Below are positions 1-7,342 of a stretch of DNA of 26,510 nucleotides, in pieces. The translations under genes were made by a program, and so were the position numbers. Source of the stretch: DSXH01 sp037446915. GTDB taxonomy: Bacteria; Bacteroidota; Ignavibacteria; Ignavibacteriales; Melioribacteraceae. Within the stretch, counting starts at the first letter, position 1; every line of letters starts with the position of its first letter. The stretch spans positions 1 through 26,510 of the forward strand of contig JBBIHP010000032.1 of the NCBI GenBank assembly GCA_037446915.1, in the 5' to 3' direction. The notes under the pieces were generated by a model that made no database searches, had not been told where the DNA came from, and was given only the letters and a program-made list of their open reading frames with translations.

Positions 1-53
1 CCTAGACTTTTCTGATCCAGAGTCAGACGTGTTGCCAATTACACCACAGGGCA
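1..53 (-). tRNA. tRNA-Gln (anticodon CTG), 3' end cut by window
   Basis: On the minus strand the sequence begins TGCCCTG (5' acceptor arm), then a D-arm with GTGT/ACAC pairing, an anticodon stem TCTGA/TCAGA closing the loop CTCTGGA (anticodon CTG, reading CAG), variable loop AAAGT, and the first strand of a T-stem (CTAGG). The rest of the T-arm and the 3' acceptor strand lie beyond the left edge. The gene sits 25 nt downstream of the small minus-strand CDS and could be co-transcribed with it. Confidence 0.88.
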
Positions 54-78
54 AAATACTCTGCAAAATTAAACAGGT

Positions 79-429
79 TTATTCAAGAAACCAAATTTTC
101 TTCTTCATTCTTATCTGTTTTTCCATAATTGAAAGTCTTTTACGATATTCATTTAATTTCTTATTCAAAAACCTTTCATTCTCAGCATTGATTTCTATAC
201 TAGACAATTCCCTTAAATAACTTTCTATACTAAATTGAATTTTTTTGTGTTCCTTTTTTAAGAATTCAAGTTCTTCTTTTTCATGAGAACGATAATAAAA
301 AATTGATGAGATAAAAATAAATAATAAGAAAAGAATAGCAATTCTTGATTTAGAAGGATAAAACCGCAATGTTTTGGAAGGCAAGATTTTATCCAGATAA
401 TCTCTAAAATTTGAGAGTCTGATTTTCAT
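79..429 (-). CDS. Small single-pass membrane protein with coiled-coil domain
   Basis: This 116-residue protein has a short basic N-terminus, one clear transmembrane helix at about residues 29-46 (rich in I, L and F), then a charged Lys/Glu-rich helical region from about 48 to 112 that looks like a coiled coil. The layout predicts a type II bitopic protein with the coiled coil outside the cytoplasm. That is the general plan of small divisome proteins such as FtsL/DivIC/FtsB, but I see no diagnostic motif and do not assign that function. The helix is not followed by a cleavage site, so it is more likely an anchor than a signal peptide. It stands alone between the repeat lipoprotein upstream and tRNA-Gln downstream. 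Confidence 0.7.
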   Translation of the reverse strand: MKIRLSNFRDYLDKILPSKTLRFYPSKSRIAILFLLFIFISSIFYYRSHEKEELEFLKKEHKKIQFSIESYLRELSSIEINAENERFLNKKLNEYRKRLSIMEKQIRMKKKIWFLE

Positions 430-507
430 ATTTAATTATAAGAAAATCAGACTCCACAATAAAGCTCTAAAAATTTACTTGTTTAATGAAATTTAGATGA
501 TTCAATA

Positions 508-3330
508 TTAATTCCCTTGTCCTTTCCTTATATTTAGCCAGAATGGAGAATCGTTAACGTCCCAAATGTTATTATTACTATGATCAACGATTTTGATCCT
601 TCCAAGGGCTGAAGTTCTAGTTAAACCTATCAATGGATCATTTACCCAATCCCAAGAATATGCACCGGTCGATTGATAATCTGAAGCTAATAAAGTCCAA
701 GTCACTCCATTGTCTAAACTGTAATAGATATCCACACTTGCTACAGCATATGAAGTCCATCTAATATTCAAAGGATATCTATCAGGGTTGTCAATAGTAA
801 AATATTCTGTCTTGTCACTTGGGAAATCAATTCTAATTTTCTTGCTTTCATGAATGGAAAAGAAATTATCTGAAACATCACTAAACTTTCCACTTAGACT
901 GCTAATTCTTATAAGACAATTATCTGAACTATCTGGTCTAGGTGTACCATGATGTCCAGGAGCCCACCTAAACATTCCATCATTAATTGTACTGTCGGCA
1001 CCAGGTACAGTGTGCCATGTACCTCCACCTGTTGTTGTCCACTCAATCTTAACTTTTTCAGTACCAGTTGCATTCCATCTTATTTCATATGGATGATAAT
1101 TTATTAAATCAGTATTTTGTACACCAACTTTTGTAGCAAGCCATTGTTCACCACCATTTGGTACAGAAATTCTAATTACAGAAACCTCTGATTTTACAAT
1201 AGTAAAGTTTCCAATACTTCTTGCACTTGGTGCGCCATTACTACCATCATCTGCATTAAATACAACAACATAATATCGATCCGACGGGACAGTAAAACTA
1301 GTAATATAGTTCCCCTGATTTGCCATTTTATCTACAAGTGTATAGAAGGAAGGAATATCAGGATAAATAGCGATTCCATTATTCCATGTATATTTTATTC
1401 CAACATTTTTAATACCTGTTGATTCCCATTTGATTTCAATTGCATCACTATCTTTAAAGATTCTTGGTCCGCGTGGTTCTGAGACAAATAGATATTTTCT
1501 TGGTGAGATTGTAAAAGAAGCATCACTTACATCCGAAACATTCGGATCTTTAGAATCTGTAATTCTAATCTGACACTGAGCTGAATTGAGGTTTTCATTA
1601 ATACTCCATTCATAAGCACCGCCTCCAATGCTATCAACAAGAGTAGTCCATGTTAAACCTTTATTAATTGTTAATTCGATTTTAACTTTGTTAACAGCTG
1701 TAGCATTCCAGGTAATATTTTGTCTGGAACCGGCTTCCCATTCCTCTCCGCCATTAGGACTTGTAACCTGTAAAGTCTTAACAATTTGATTTGTAATTCT
1801 AAAGACACCATCCGATACATCATTCGGTTCACCATCAACAGCATCATAAATTCTGATTTTACAATTTTGAGAATTGATATTCGGAATCTGTTGCCAGATA
1901 TAGAAACCGATGCTTGGTGTCGATTCAACTATTGTAGTCCAGTTTGCACCATTGTTTGTTGTATAAGCAATCTTAACATTCGCTATATTTTGAGAAAGCC
2001 ATTCAATTCTTTGTGATGTGTTTGAAAGCCAGGATTCCCCGCCATTAGGAACAAGAACCTTAATTACCGGCTCGGGCAAAATGTTAAAAGTATTATTGCT
2101 CTCATCGGATATCAATCCTGTCTTTGCATCTTTAATTCTTACCTTAGCTAAAGTAGAAGGAGTGTTTGGAACAGGCTCCCAGAAATAAATTCCTGTGTTC
2201 TTTGTATCCTTACCAATGTATTTCCAGGTATTACCATTATCGGTGGTATATTCAAGATACACTGAATCAATACCTGTACTGCTGTACCATGTAATTTGTT
2301 TTGCTGTTCCGGCTTCCCAGTTTTCACCGCCATTAGGCACTCTTAACGTTAAGGATTTGTTTTCTAATTTGCTGATTGAGAAAGTATTATCCGATAAGTC
2401 TTTAGGTTCACCATCTAAAGCATCTGCAACTCTAATCTTACAAAGCTGGGATGTAACATTTGGGACAGGATTCCAATTATAGAATCCAACACTTGGTGTT
2501 GAATTGACAATCGATGTCCAGCTGAATCCGTTATCAGTTGTATATGCAATAGAAACATTTTGAATATTTTCAGATACCCATTCAATTCTAACTGATGTAC
2601 CAATATCAATTTTCTCTCCACCGTTTGGTGCAATTACTTTTATTAAAGGTTCAGGAAGAATGCTGAAAGTGTTTGTACTTTCCGTAAACGGAACGCCGTC
2701 TTTTGCATCTTTAATTCTAACCTTTGCAAGTGTTGAAGGGGTTTTAGGTACCGGCTCCCAAAAATATATTCCGGTGTTTTTCTTATCGACTGCAATTAAA
2801 CTCCATGTGTTACCATTATTGGTAGTGTATTCAATTCTAACAGAATCAATTCCAGAGCTATACCATTTAATTTGTTTTGATGTACCTGACTCCCATTCTT
2901 CATTTCCATTAGGTGAAATAATGCGAAGACTTTCATTCGAATTTTTGATAATGCTAAAAACTTTCTCGCTTATTGAAGAAGCCGAACCATCAACTGTTGC
3001 AACTCTAATTTTACATTGATTTGAAATTGAATTTGGAACAGGGAACCAGTTATAAATTCCTGTGTTGTTCAAACTATCAGCAATAAGGAACCAGGAAGAA
3101 CCGTTATCATAAGTAACCTGGATTCTAATTTTGGATTGAGTTGTTGCGGTCCACTTAATATCGAAAGAAGAACCTTCCATCAAGGATTCACCTCCATTGG
3201 GAGATACTACCTTAACTGAACTTGTTGATGTTTTATCAGTTGGTTCAGTAATATTCGATTCTTCTTCAATTAATTTGCAAGAAGAAAAGAAGAGCAGAAG
3301 TGCAAATAGAAATGTTAATTTTCTACGCAT
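508..3330 (-). CDS. Lipoprotein with nine Kre9/KNH-like Ig repeats
   Basis: I place the start at the ATG ending at 3330. It is preceded by a GAGGA-type ribosome site and begins MRRKLTFLFALLLFFSSC, a lipoprotein signal with the acylated Cys at residue 18. The open frame continues 43 codons further upstream, but that would put a second hydrophobic stretch before the lipobox. The mature 940-residue protein is almost entirely nine tandem modules of about 95 residues, starting near residues 38, 135, 229, 327, 422, 519, 612 and, less regularly, two more to the end. Each carries a version of PNGGE, then W near the first strand, a YTTDNG..W segment, GxYxW, CKIR(V/I) and a closing SD..F.I. This is the Ig-like fold of the Kre9/KNH family, common in secreted Bacteroidota proteins. 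There is no C-terminal T9SS sorting domain, so lipid anchoring is the likely attachment. An adhesion or surface-scaffold role is inference. Confidence 0.82.
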   Translation of the reverse strand: MRRKLTFLFALLLFFSSCKLIEEESNITEPTDKTSTSSVKVVSPNGGESLMEGSSFDIKWTATTQSKIRIQVTYDNGSSWFLIADSLNNTGIYNWFPVPNSISNQCKIRVATVDGSASSISEKVFSIIKNSNESLRIISPNGNEEWESGTSKQIKWYSSGIDSVRIEYTTNNGNTWSLIAVDKKNTGIYFWEPVPKTPSTLAKVRIKDAKDGVPFTESTNTFSILPEPLIKVIAPNGGEKIDIGTSVRIEWVSENIQNVSIAYTTDNGFSWTSIVNSTPSVGFYNWNPVPNVTSQLCKIRVADALDGEPKDLSDNTFSISKLENKSLTLRVPNGGENWEAGTAKQITWYSSTGIDSVYLEYTTDNGNTWKYIGKDTKNTGIYFWEPVPNTPSTLAKVRIKDAKTGLISDESNNTFNILPEPVIKVLVPNGGESWLSNTSQRIEWLSQNIANVKIAYTTNNGANWTTIVESTPSIGFYIWQQIPNINSQNCKIRIYDAVDGEPNDVSDGVFRITNQIVKTLQVTSPNGGEEWEAGSRQNITWNATAVNKVKIELTINKGLTWTTLVDSIGGGAYEWSINENLNSAQCQIRITDSKDPNVSDVSDASFTISPRKYLFVSEPRGPRIFKDSDAIEIKWESTGIKNVGIKYTWNNGIAIYPDIPSFYTLVDKMANQGNYITSFTVPSDRYYVVVFNADDGSNGAPSARSIGNFTIVKSEVSVIRISVPNGGEQWLATKVGVQNTDLINYHPYEIRWNATGTEKVKIEWTTTGGGTWHTVPGADSTINDGMFRWAPGHHGTPRPDSSDNCLIRISSLSGKFSDVSDNFFSIHESKKIRIDFPSDKTEYFTIDNPDRYPLNIRWTSYAVASVDIYYSLDNGVTWTLLASDYQSTGAYSWDWVNDPLIGLTRTSALGRIKIVDHSNNNIWDVNDSPFWLNIRKGQGN
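1777..2928 (-). repeat. Duplicated two-module unit inside the lipoprotein gene
   Basis: Ig modules 2 and 3 (2353-2928) correspond to modules 4 and 5 (about 1777-2352) much better than adjacent modules do. Modules 2 and 4 share GIYFWEPVP, STLAKVRIKDAK and ILPEP. Modules 3 and 5 share the STPS(V/I)GFY segment. The unit is about 192 codons (576 nt), so a two-module block was probably duplicated in tandem after the single-module array formed. Confidence 0.75.
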
Positions 3331-3471
3331 GATATCCTCGATAAAGTTTTTTCGACTTTCGTCCTGGGTAAATTTAATAAATTCAGTTATTTTAATTAAG
3401 TAAAATATTACAGAAAGTGTGCCTAAATAAATAATTATGATTTTCAGCATAATACTCAACTTTAGGTAATC
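3331..3471. promoter_or_regulatory. Divergent intergenic region
   Basis: This 141-nt, very AT-rich gap separates the lipoprotein (minus) from the NHL gene (plus) and must hold promoters for both. On the minus strand a TTGAGT followed after 16 nt by TAATTA is a possible sigma-70-like pair, but in sequence this AT-rich it is weak evidence. No palindrome stands out. Confidence 0.3.
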
Positions 3472-4311
3472 ATGTATAAAATCTACATGTTAATATTACT
3501 TATAATTTCATCCCTTCCGGTAAACGGGCAGCAACTTATACTTTTTGCCGAAATCGGCTCATTTCAGTCGGCTTCTTCTGTTTCAATTAATCAAGCCGGT
3601 TTTATTTTTGTGAGTGATGCCGGTTCAAATGAAATTGTTAAAATGGATACTCTCGGTAATGTTATAAGAACAATCGGTGGTTACGGATGGTCTGGATCTG
3701 CTTTTGATTACCCGGTAAAACTTTTTGCAAATACACTCAATGTCTATGTAGCCGATAGAAATAACGACCGGATTCAAATATTCGATAAGGACCTTAATTA
3801 CTTGTCTGAAATTTCATCCAGAAAATTTTCGAATAACAAAGCAGTTTTCAGGTACCCACTAAGTGTATCGGTCAATTCACAGGGAGATCTTTACATACTC
3901 GATTCGGATAACACAAGAATTCTAAGGTTTAATTTTAGAGGTGAGTACTTGAATGAGATTGGCGGTTATGAATCGAGTTCATATGTACTTGGGAATCCCA
4001 AATGTTTTACTATAAACTCAACAAACCAACTGAACGTAATAGACGGTAAAAATCTGATTGTGTTTGATCAATTCGGAAATTTAGTGAAAAGTTTAAAACT
4101 TGATGAGGATTATGTCAACATAAATTTCTCATCGAATATACTTTTTCTTATAGGTGATAGAAAGATTGATATCTTAGACTGGAATTCGAATCCTCCAAAA
4201 AATTCTTTTTCAAACTTTCTTGATGAAAAAATTATAGATGCGATTCTTTTTAACAAAAAATTGTTTGTCCTGACTGAAAAAAAATTATACGTTTATCAAA
4301 TCCAGAACTGA
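3472..4311 (+). CDS. Secreted NHL-repeat beta-propeller protein
   Basis: The protein is 279 residues. A signal peptide (residues 1 to about 19, ending VNGQQ) is followed by repeated beta-propeller blades. The most recognisable are SDAGSNEIVKMDTLGNVIRTIGG, VADRNNDRIQIFDKDLNYLSEI and ILDSDNTRILRFNFRGEYLNEIGG, which follow the NHL pattern (V.D..N.RIQ.F...G). The last third is more diverged. NHL propellers bind ligands or proteins and have no fixed catalytic role, so the substrate cannot be named. The ATG is preceded by TTAGG. It is the first gene of a plus-strand run whose other three members are small membrane proteins, which suggests a periplasmic or exported partner. There is no T9SS sorting tail. 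Confidence 0.75.
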   Translation: MYKIYMLILLIISSLPVNGQQLILFAEIGSFQSASSVSINQAGFIFVSDAGSNEIVKMDTLGNVIRTIGGYGWSGSAFDYPVKLFANTLNVYVADRNNDRIQIFDKDLNYLSEISSRKFSNNKAVFRYPLSVSVNSQGDLYILDSDNTRILRFNFRGEYLNEIGGYESSSYVLGNPKCFTINSTNQLNVIDGKNLIVFDQFGNLVKSLKLDEDYVNINFSSNILFLIGDRKIDILDWNSNPPKNSFSNFLDEKIIDAILFNKKLFVLTEKKLYVYQIQN

Positions 4312-4318
4312 TATCCCA

Positions 4319-4774
4319 TTGAAGCTTTACCAAAGATTAATAATATTTTCCTTATTACTGTTGTGGACAGCAGGAATATTTTATTCTTGCTGGTTAGATT
4401 TATTTAATTTTTTGATTTACGGTTACCCGACTGTTAAGAATACTTATTCATTAGTCTGTCATCAGGATCCGGCCAAGCTGATAAATCTTAGTTGCGGGAA
4501 TAGTTTTGTATGTGCGAGGTGCCTTGGTATTTATACCGGTCTACTTATTAATTCATTTCTACACATTTTTCATGAAATTAAATTGAAGAAAAATTTCCGA
4601 CTGGTATTATTTGCAACCGTTCCAATGTTTGTTGATGTGGTTTCAGTAGCTGCCGGTATTTATGATTACTCTAAAACACTTGCTTTTATAACCGGACTTC
4701 TTTTCGGTTCAATTCTATTTTTATATCTTTACAATGGTTTACAAAATCTGATTATTGAAATATTCAAAAGGTAA
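4319..4774 (+). CDS. DUF2085 family membrane protein
   Basis: The 151-residue protein has a hydrophobic N-terminus, then the DUF2085 signature: a CHQ at residues 47-49, a Cys at 59, and VCARCLGIYTG with Cys 65 and Cys 68, followed by further transmembrane helices. The spaced Cys/His residues suggest a metal or redox site, but the family has no established function that I know of. The only suitable start I see in this frame is a TTG 7 nt after the NHL stop codon; no ATG is available near it. Tight spacing indicates an operon with the genes on both sides. Confidence 0.75.
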   Translation: MKLYQRLIIFSLLLLWTAGIFYSCWLDLFNFLIYGYPTVKNTYSLVCHQDPAKLINLSCGNSFVCARCLGIYTGLLINSFLHIFHEIKLKKNFRLVLFATVPMFVDVVSVAAGIYDYSKTLAFITGLLFGSILFLYLYNGLQNLIIEIFKR

Positions 4775-4778
4775 TTTT

Positions 4779-5291
4779 GTGAAGAAGTATTTACCATCAT
4801 TTATATCGGGATTTGGTGCAGGAGTATTACATATAGTACCCGTTGCCAAAAGTTTAGCTTGCTGTTTAATTGTACCGTTAGCGTCATTCACCGCTTTAAT
4901 ACTCGATAGGCGTGCAAATCCAACAGATGAAAAAATTTCGATGAAAAAAGGAGCACTTGTTGGATTGTTTACCGGTTTATATGCTGCACTATTCGGAACC
5001 GTTTTCGACCTGTTTATTACTCTTGTTACTAAGAATAACGATATTGTTGCAATGATGCCTGAATTGCAAAAAATGATTTCAGCTTTCCCCCTCTCAGATG
5101 CAATGAGAACAGAAGTACTTAATTTGTTTGAGAGTGTAAGAAACGACATCATTCAATACGGTTTCTCCCCACTCTATACTTTTTCGATCATAATAAATAA
5201 TACAGTTGTAAATTCTATTGTTGGAACACTCGGCGGATTGATTGGAGCACAAATCATAAATCAGAGATTGAATAACAGAAACGAGTATTAA
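4779..5291 (+). CDS. Polytopic membrane protein of unknown function
   Basis: I choose the GTG at 4779, which follows AAAAGG at a spacing of 7 nt and lies just after the DUF2085 stop. A TTG 24 nt upstream is also in frame but lacks a ribosome site. The 170-residue product has about four hydrophobic segments: near the start (FISGFGAGVLHIVPVAK), LACCLIVPLASFTALIL, GALVGLFTGLYAALFGTVFDLF, and a C-terminal glycine-rich one (NSIVGTLGGLIGAQII). I do not recognise the family. A pair of Cys residues sits in the second helix, which is notable next to the Cys-rich DUF2085 protein. The next gene starts 2 nt after its stop. Confidence 0.65.
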   Translation: MKKYLPSFISGFGAGVLHIVPVAKSLACCLIVPLASFTALILDRRANPTDEKISMKKGALVGLFTGLYAALFGTVFDLFITLVTKNNDIVAMMPELQKMISAFPLSDAMRTEVLNLFESVRNDIIQYGFSPLYTFSIIINNTVVNSIVGTLGGLIGAQIINQRLNNRNEY

Positions 5292-5293
5292 CA

Positions 5294-5593
5294 ATGATCA
5301 CCGCATTTATTTTCTTTGCTCACTTTATGTTTGTTCTTTATATATTCACCAAGAAATGGCAGGATGAATCGATCTCGTCTGCGCTTATAAATGTTGCATT
5401 AATAACTATTCTTTTTACTGTAGGGTGGTCAATATCAACTTCTGTTGTAAAGATATTTTTTGATAGTAAAGGATTGGGAATTCAATTCAACGCCGATGCA
5501 ATTTCGTTAACATTATTATCAATTGCAGAGTTTTTCTTCTACAGAATTTATTACCGCGAGGAAAAAACTACTGAAGCCGGTACGGAAAAGTAA
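5294..5593 (+). CDS. Small membrane protein, unknown
   Basis: This 99-residue protein has three hydrophobic segments, roughly residues 3-18, 30-55 and 68-84, and a charged C-terminal tail. The family is not recognised. It starts at ATG 2 nt after the preceding stop, so translational coupling is likely. Its last 26 nt overlap the 3' end of the convergent tonB-like gene, an unusually tight tail-to-tail arrangement that leaves no room for a dedicated terminator between them. Confidence 0.6.
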   Translation: MITAFIFFAHFMFVLYIFTKKWQDESISSALINVALITILFTVGWSISTSVVKIFFDSKGLGIQFNADAISLTLLSIAEFFFYRIYYREEKTTEAGTEK

Positions 5594-6257
5594 TTATAAC
5601 TGTTTGGTCGATCTGTTTAGCATTTGGAGGAAGAGGTTCAAACCGCCACTGTCTTAGAGAATTAATTGCAGTAAGTTCAAGCCTGGCATCTGCTTTAATA
5701 AGTGGGAAAATCTTTCCTACAGTTCCATCGGGCATAATAGTAAATCTTAATTTAACATCAATTTCTTTCGAAACACCTTCGGGGTAATCGGGTAATGAGT
5801 AACTATAAATTTTTCTCATTCCCTTACCGCCAAAATCAATTTCGAATCCGAATCCGCCTTCACCTTCTCCTAACTGTTCAGTTCCCTTTGCCTGGGAATC
5901 ATCCTGGTTAAGTGGTTTAACTTTTTCAGCATTTACATTCACTTTTTCTTTCTTCTTATCGGCTTCGGTAATTATATTTTCTTTATCAGGGTTTTGTGTT
6001 TTGGGGAGTTCAATTTTTTTCTGCTCCTCATTTTTCTGCTGAACTTTTTCCTGTTTTGGTTGATTACGTTCGGTCTTCAGATCCTGACCAACCGGTCCGG
6101 CACTACCCATACTTAAACCGCTTCCAAATCCAATAGTAACGTATTCCTCATCCTCCATTCCAACTGAAAAATTGATGAATGCAAAAAATATAATCAGAAT
6201 AACATGGAGTATTACTGAATATACGAACGATTTATTTCGAGTATTGTCTTCGAACAT
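5568..6257 (-). CDS. TonB-family energy transducer
   Basis: The 229-residue protein has the TonB/TolA plan: a short cytoplasmic N-terminus, one transmembrane helix at about residues 11-32, a glycine-rich then highly charged Lys/Glu/Gln/Pro linker (about 40-140), and a C-terminal TonB fold (about 150-229) with YPEGVSKEIDVKLRFTIMPDGTVG and AINSLRQWRFEPLP. It would carry proton-motive force from ExbB/ExbD to an outer-membrane partner. It is the last gene of the operon and starts 2 nt after the exbD stop. The outer-membrane barrel encoded three genes upstream is the obvious candidate partner. TolA of a Tol-Pal system is the alternative, but no TolB or Pal is encoded here. Confidence 0.85.
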   Translation of the reverse strand: MFEDNTRNKSFVYSVILHVILIIFFAFINFSVGMEDEEYVTIGFGSGLSMGSAGPVGQDLKTERNQPKQEKVQQKNEEQKKIELPKTQNPDKENIITEADKKKEKVNVNAEKVKPLNQDDSQAKGTEQLGEGEGGFGFEIDFGGKGMRKIYSYSLPDYPEGVSKEIDVKLRFTIMPDGTVGKIFPLIKADARLELTAINSLRQWRFEPLPPNAKQIDQTVIITFPYRLQ

Positions 6258-6259
6258 TT

Positions 6260-6661
6260 CTAACTTATTCTTTCTGTTTCAATGGTAAATTTATCAATAC
6301 CGATACCTTTAGCCGAATCAATGACCTTTATAATTAAATCAATCTGTACCGATTTATCAGCACGAATAATTAAATTGCTTTCTTTAGAAGTACTTTTAAT
6401 CGATTCGAGACGTCCAGCAAGTTTATCGATTGATATTTCTTCAGAACCAAGAAATACCCTGTTCTGCGAAGTTATAGTAACAATCATTCTTGCCTGGGTA
6501 ACCTGCTCATTATTCTGGGCACCCGGTAGTTTTACTTTAACACCTGTTTGAATTACAAACTGTGACGTAAGAAGAAAAAATATAAGCAATAACATCACAA
6601 TATCTGTAAGAGATGAATATGCAAAAATGCTTAATGGTTTATTGGAAGTTTCGAATTTCAT
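6260..6661 (-). CDS. exbD: ExbD/TolR biopolymer transport protein
   Basis: The protein is 133 residues, a normal length for ExbD/TolR. A transmembrane helix at about residues 19-38 contains the conserved Asp at position 20 (SLTDIVMLLLIFFLL), the proton-coupling residue of the family. It is followed by the periplasmic domain with VKLPGA, the ARMIVTIT strand and LIIRADKSVQIDLII. It works in a complex with ExbB, encoded 7 nt upstream, and the TonB-like protein, encoded 2 nt downstream. GGTGAG before the ATG serves as ribosome site. ExbD and TolR cannot be separated on sequence alone; pairing with a TonB-type third gene favours ExbD. Confidence 0.88.
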   Translation of the reverse strand: MKFETSNKPLSIFAYSSLTDIVMLLLIFFLLTSQFVIQTGVKVKLPGAQNNEQVTQARMIVTITSQNRVFLGSEEISIDKLAGRLESIKSTSKESNLIIRADKSVQIDLIIKVIDSAKGIGIDKFTIETERIS

Positions 6662-6668
6662 TTCTCAC

Positions 6669-7322
6669 CTATAAATTGTAATCGTCTTCATCATCATTGA
6701 CCGCAACTTTAGAAGTATCATCCAGCATGTCAATCAAATCCGTTGAAATACGTTCCATATCAACAACAAGCTTATTTATTTTACTTACAAAAAAGTTATA
6801 AAATGCTAATGCCGGAATACCAACAATTAAACCGAAAGCAGTTGTAATAAGAGCTTCCCAGATTCCACCGGCAAGGTCGGCAGGATTTGCAGAACCCTGT
6901 AATTCCTGTATTTTCATGAATGCCCCGATCATACCGGTAACAGTTCCAAGAAAACCAAGCAAAGGTGCAATACCAGCAATTGAAGCGAGAATAGATAATC
7001 CTTTTTCAAGTTTGCTAATTTCCTGTCTTCCGGCACTTTCAATTGCTTCAACAACACGCTGATGTCCGAACCTTATTTTTTTCAACCCCTTCTTAACAAT
7101 ATTTGAAACCGGAGTTCTTTCCTGCATACAATAGCTTATAGCACCTTCAAGATCTTTTTTCTTAATGAGTGCCCGTAGTTTTATTAGAAAAGCCGGAACA
7201 TTCACTTTTGCTTTTTTAAGAACAATGAATTTTTCAATAGCTATAGCAACTGCTACAATTGAACTGGCGAGAATAAAATACATTATAATGCCGCCTTTAA
7301 CAAAAATTGAGAGTAAATCCAT
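6669..7322 (-). CDS. exbB: ExbB/TolQ/MotA-type proton channel
   Basis: This 217-residue protein has three transmembrane segments at about 10-30, 108-135 and 155-178. The conserved core GLSILASIAGIAPLLGFLGTVTGMIGAF and the later WEALITTAFGLIVGIPALAFYN are diagnostic of the MotA/TolQ/ExbB family. The cytoplasmic loop between helices 1 and 2 has the usual RxxVxxAIxxAGRQEI segment. It forms the pentameric stator with ExbD inside. An AAAGGA ribosome site precedes the ATG. The gene lies between the HU-SPOR gene (20 nt gap) and exbD (7 nt gap). TolQ is the alternative name. Confidence 0.9.
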   Translation of the reverse strand: MDLLSIFVKGGIIMYFILASSIVAVAIAIEKFIVLKKAKVNVPAFLIKLRALIKKKDLEGAISYCMQERTPVSNIVKKGLKKIRFGHQRVVEAIESAGRQEISKLEKGLSILASIAGIAPLLGFLGTVTGMIGAFMKIQELQGSANPADLAGGIWEALITTAFGLIVGIPALAFYNFFVSKINKLVVDMERISTDLIDMLDDTSKVAVNDDEDDYNL

Positions 7323-7342
7323 AACTGTCCTTTTTAATTAAT

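Noticed and set aside
508..3330. Regular periodic repeats and several long open frames on the opposite strand, suggesting a CRISPR-like array or overlapping genes.
   Set aside because: The period (about 285 nt) and the conserved PNGGE/W/YTTDNG residues belong to the Ig-repeat protein itself. The antisense frames are open only because the repeats are alike and they encode nothing family-like.
3331..3459. N-terminal extension of the lipoprotein by 43 codons to 3459.
   Set aside because: It would place a second hydrophobic segment before a perfectly good lipoprotein signal peptide, while a ribosome site and ATG sit at 3330.
5568..7322. Tol-Pal system (TolQ-TolR-TolA).
   Set aside because: No TolB or Pal gene is in the window and the third protein has a TonB-type C-terminus, though TolQ/ExbB and TolR/ExbD cannot be told apart by sequence alone.
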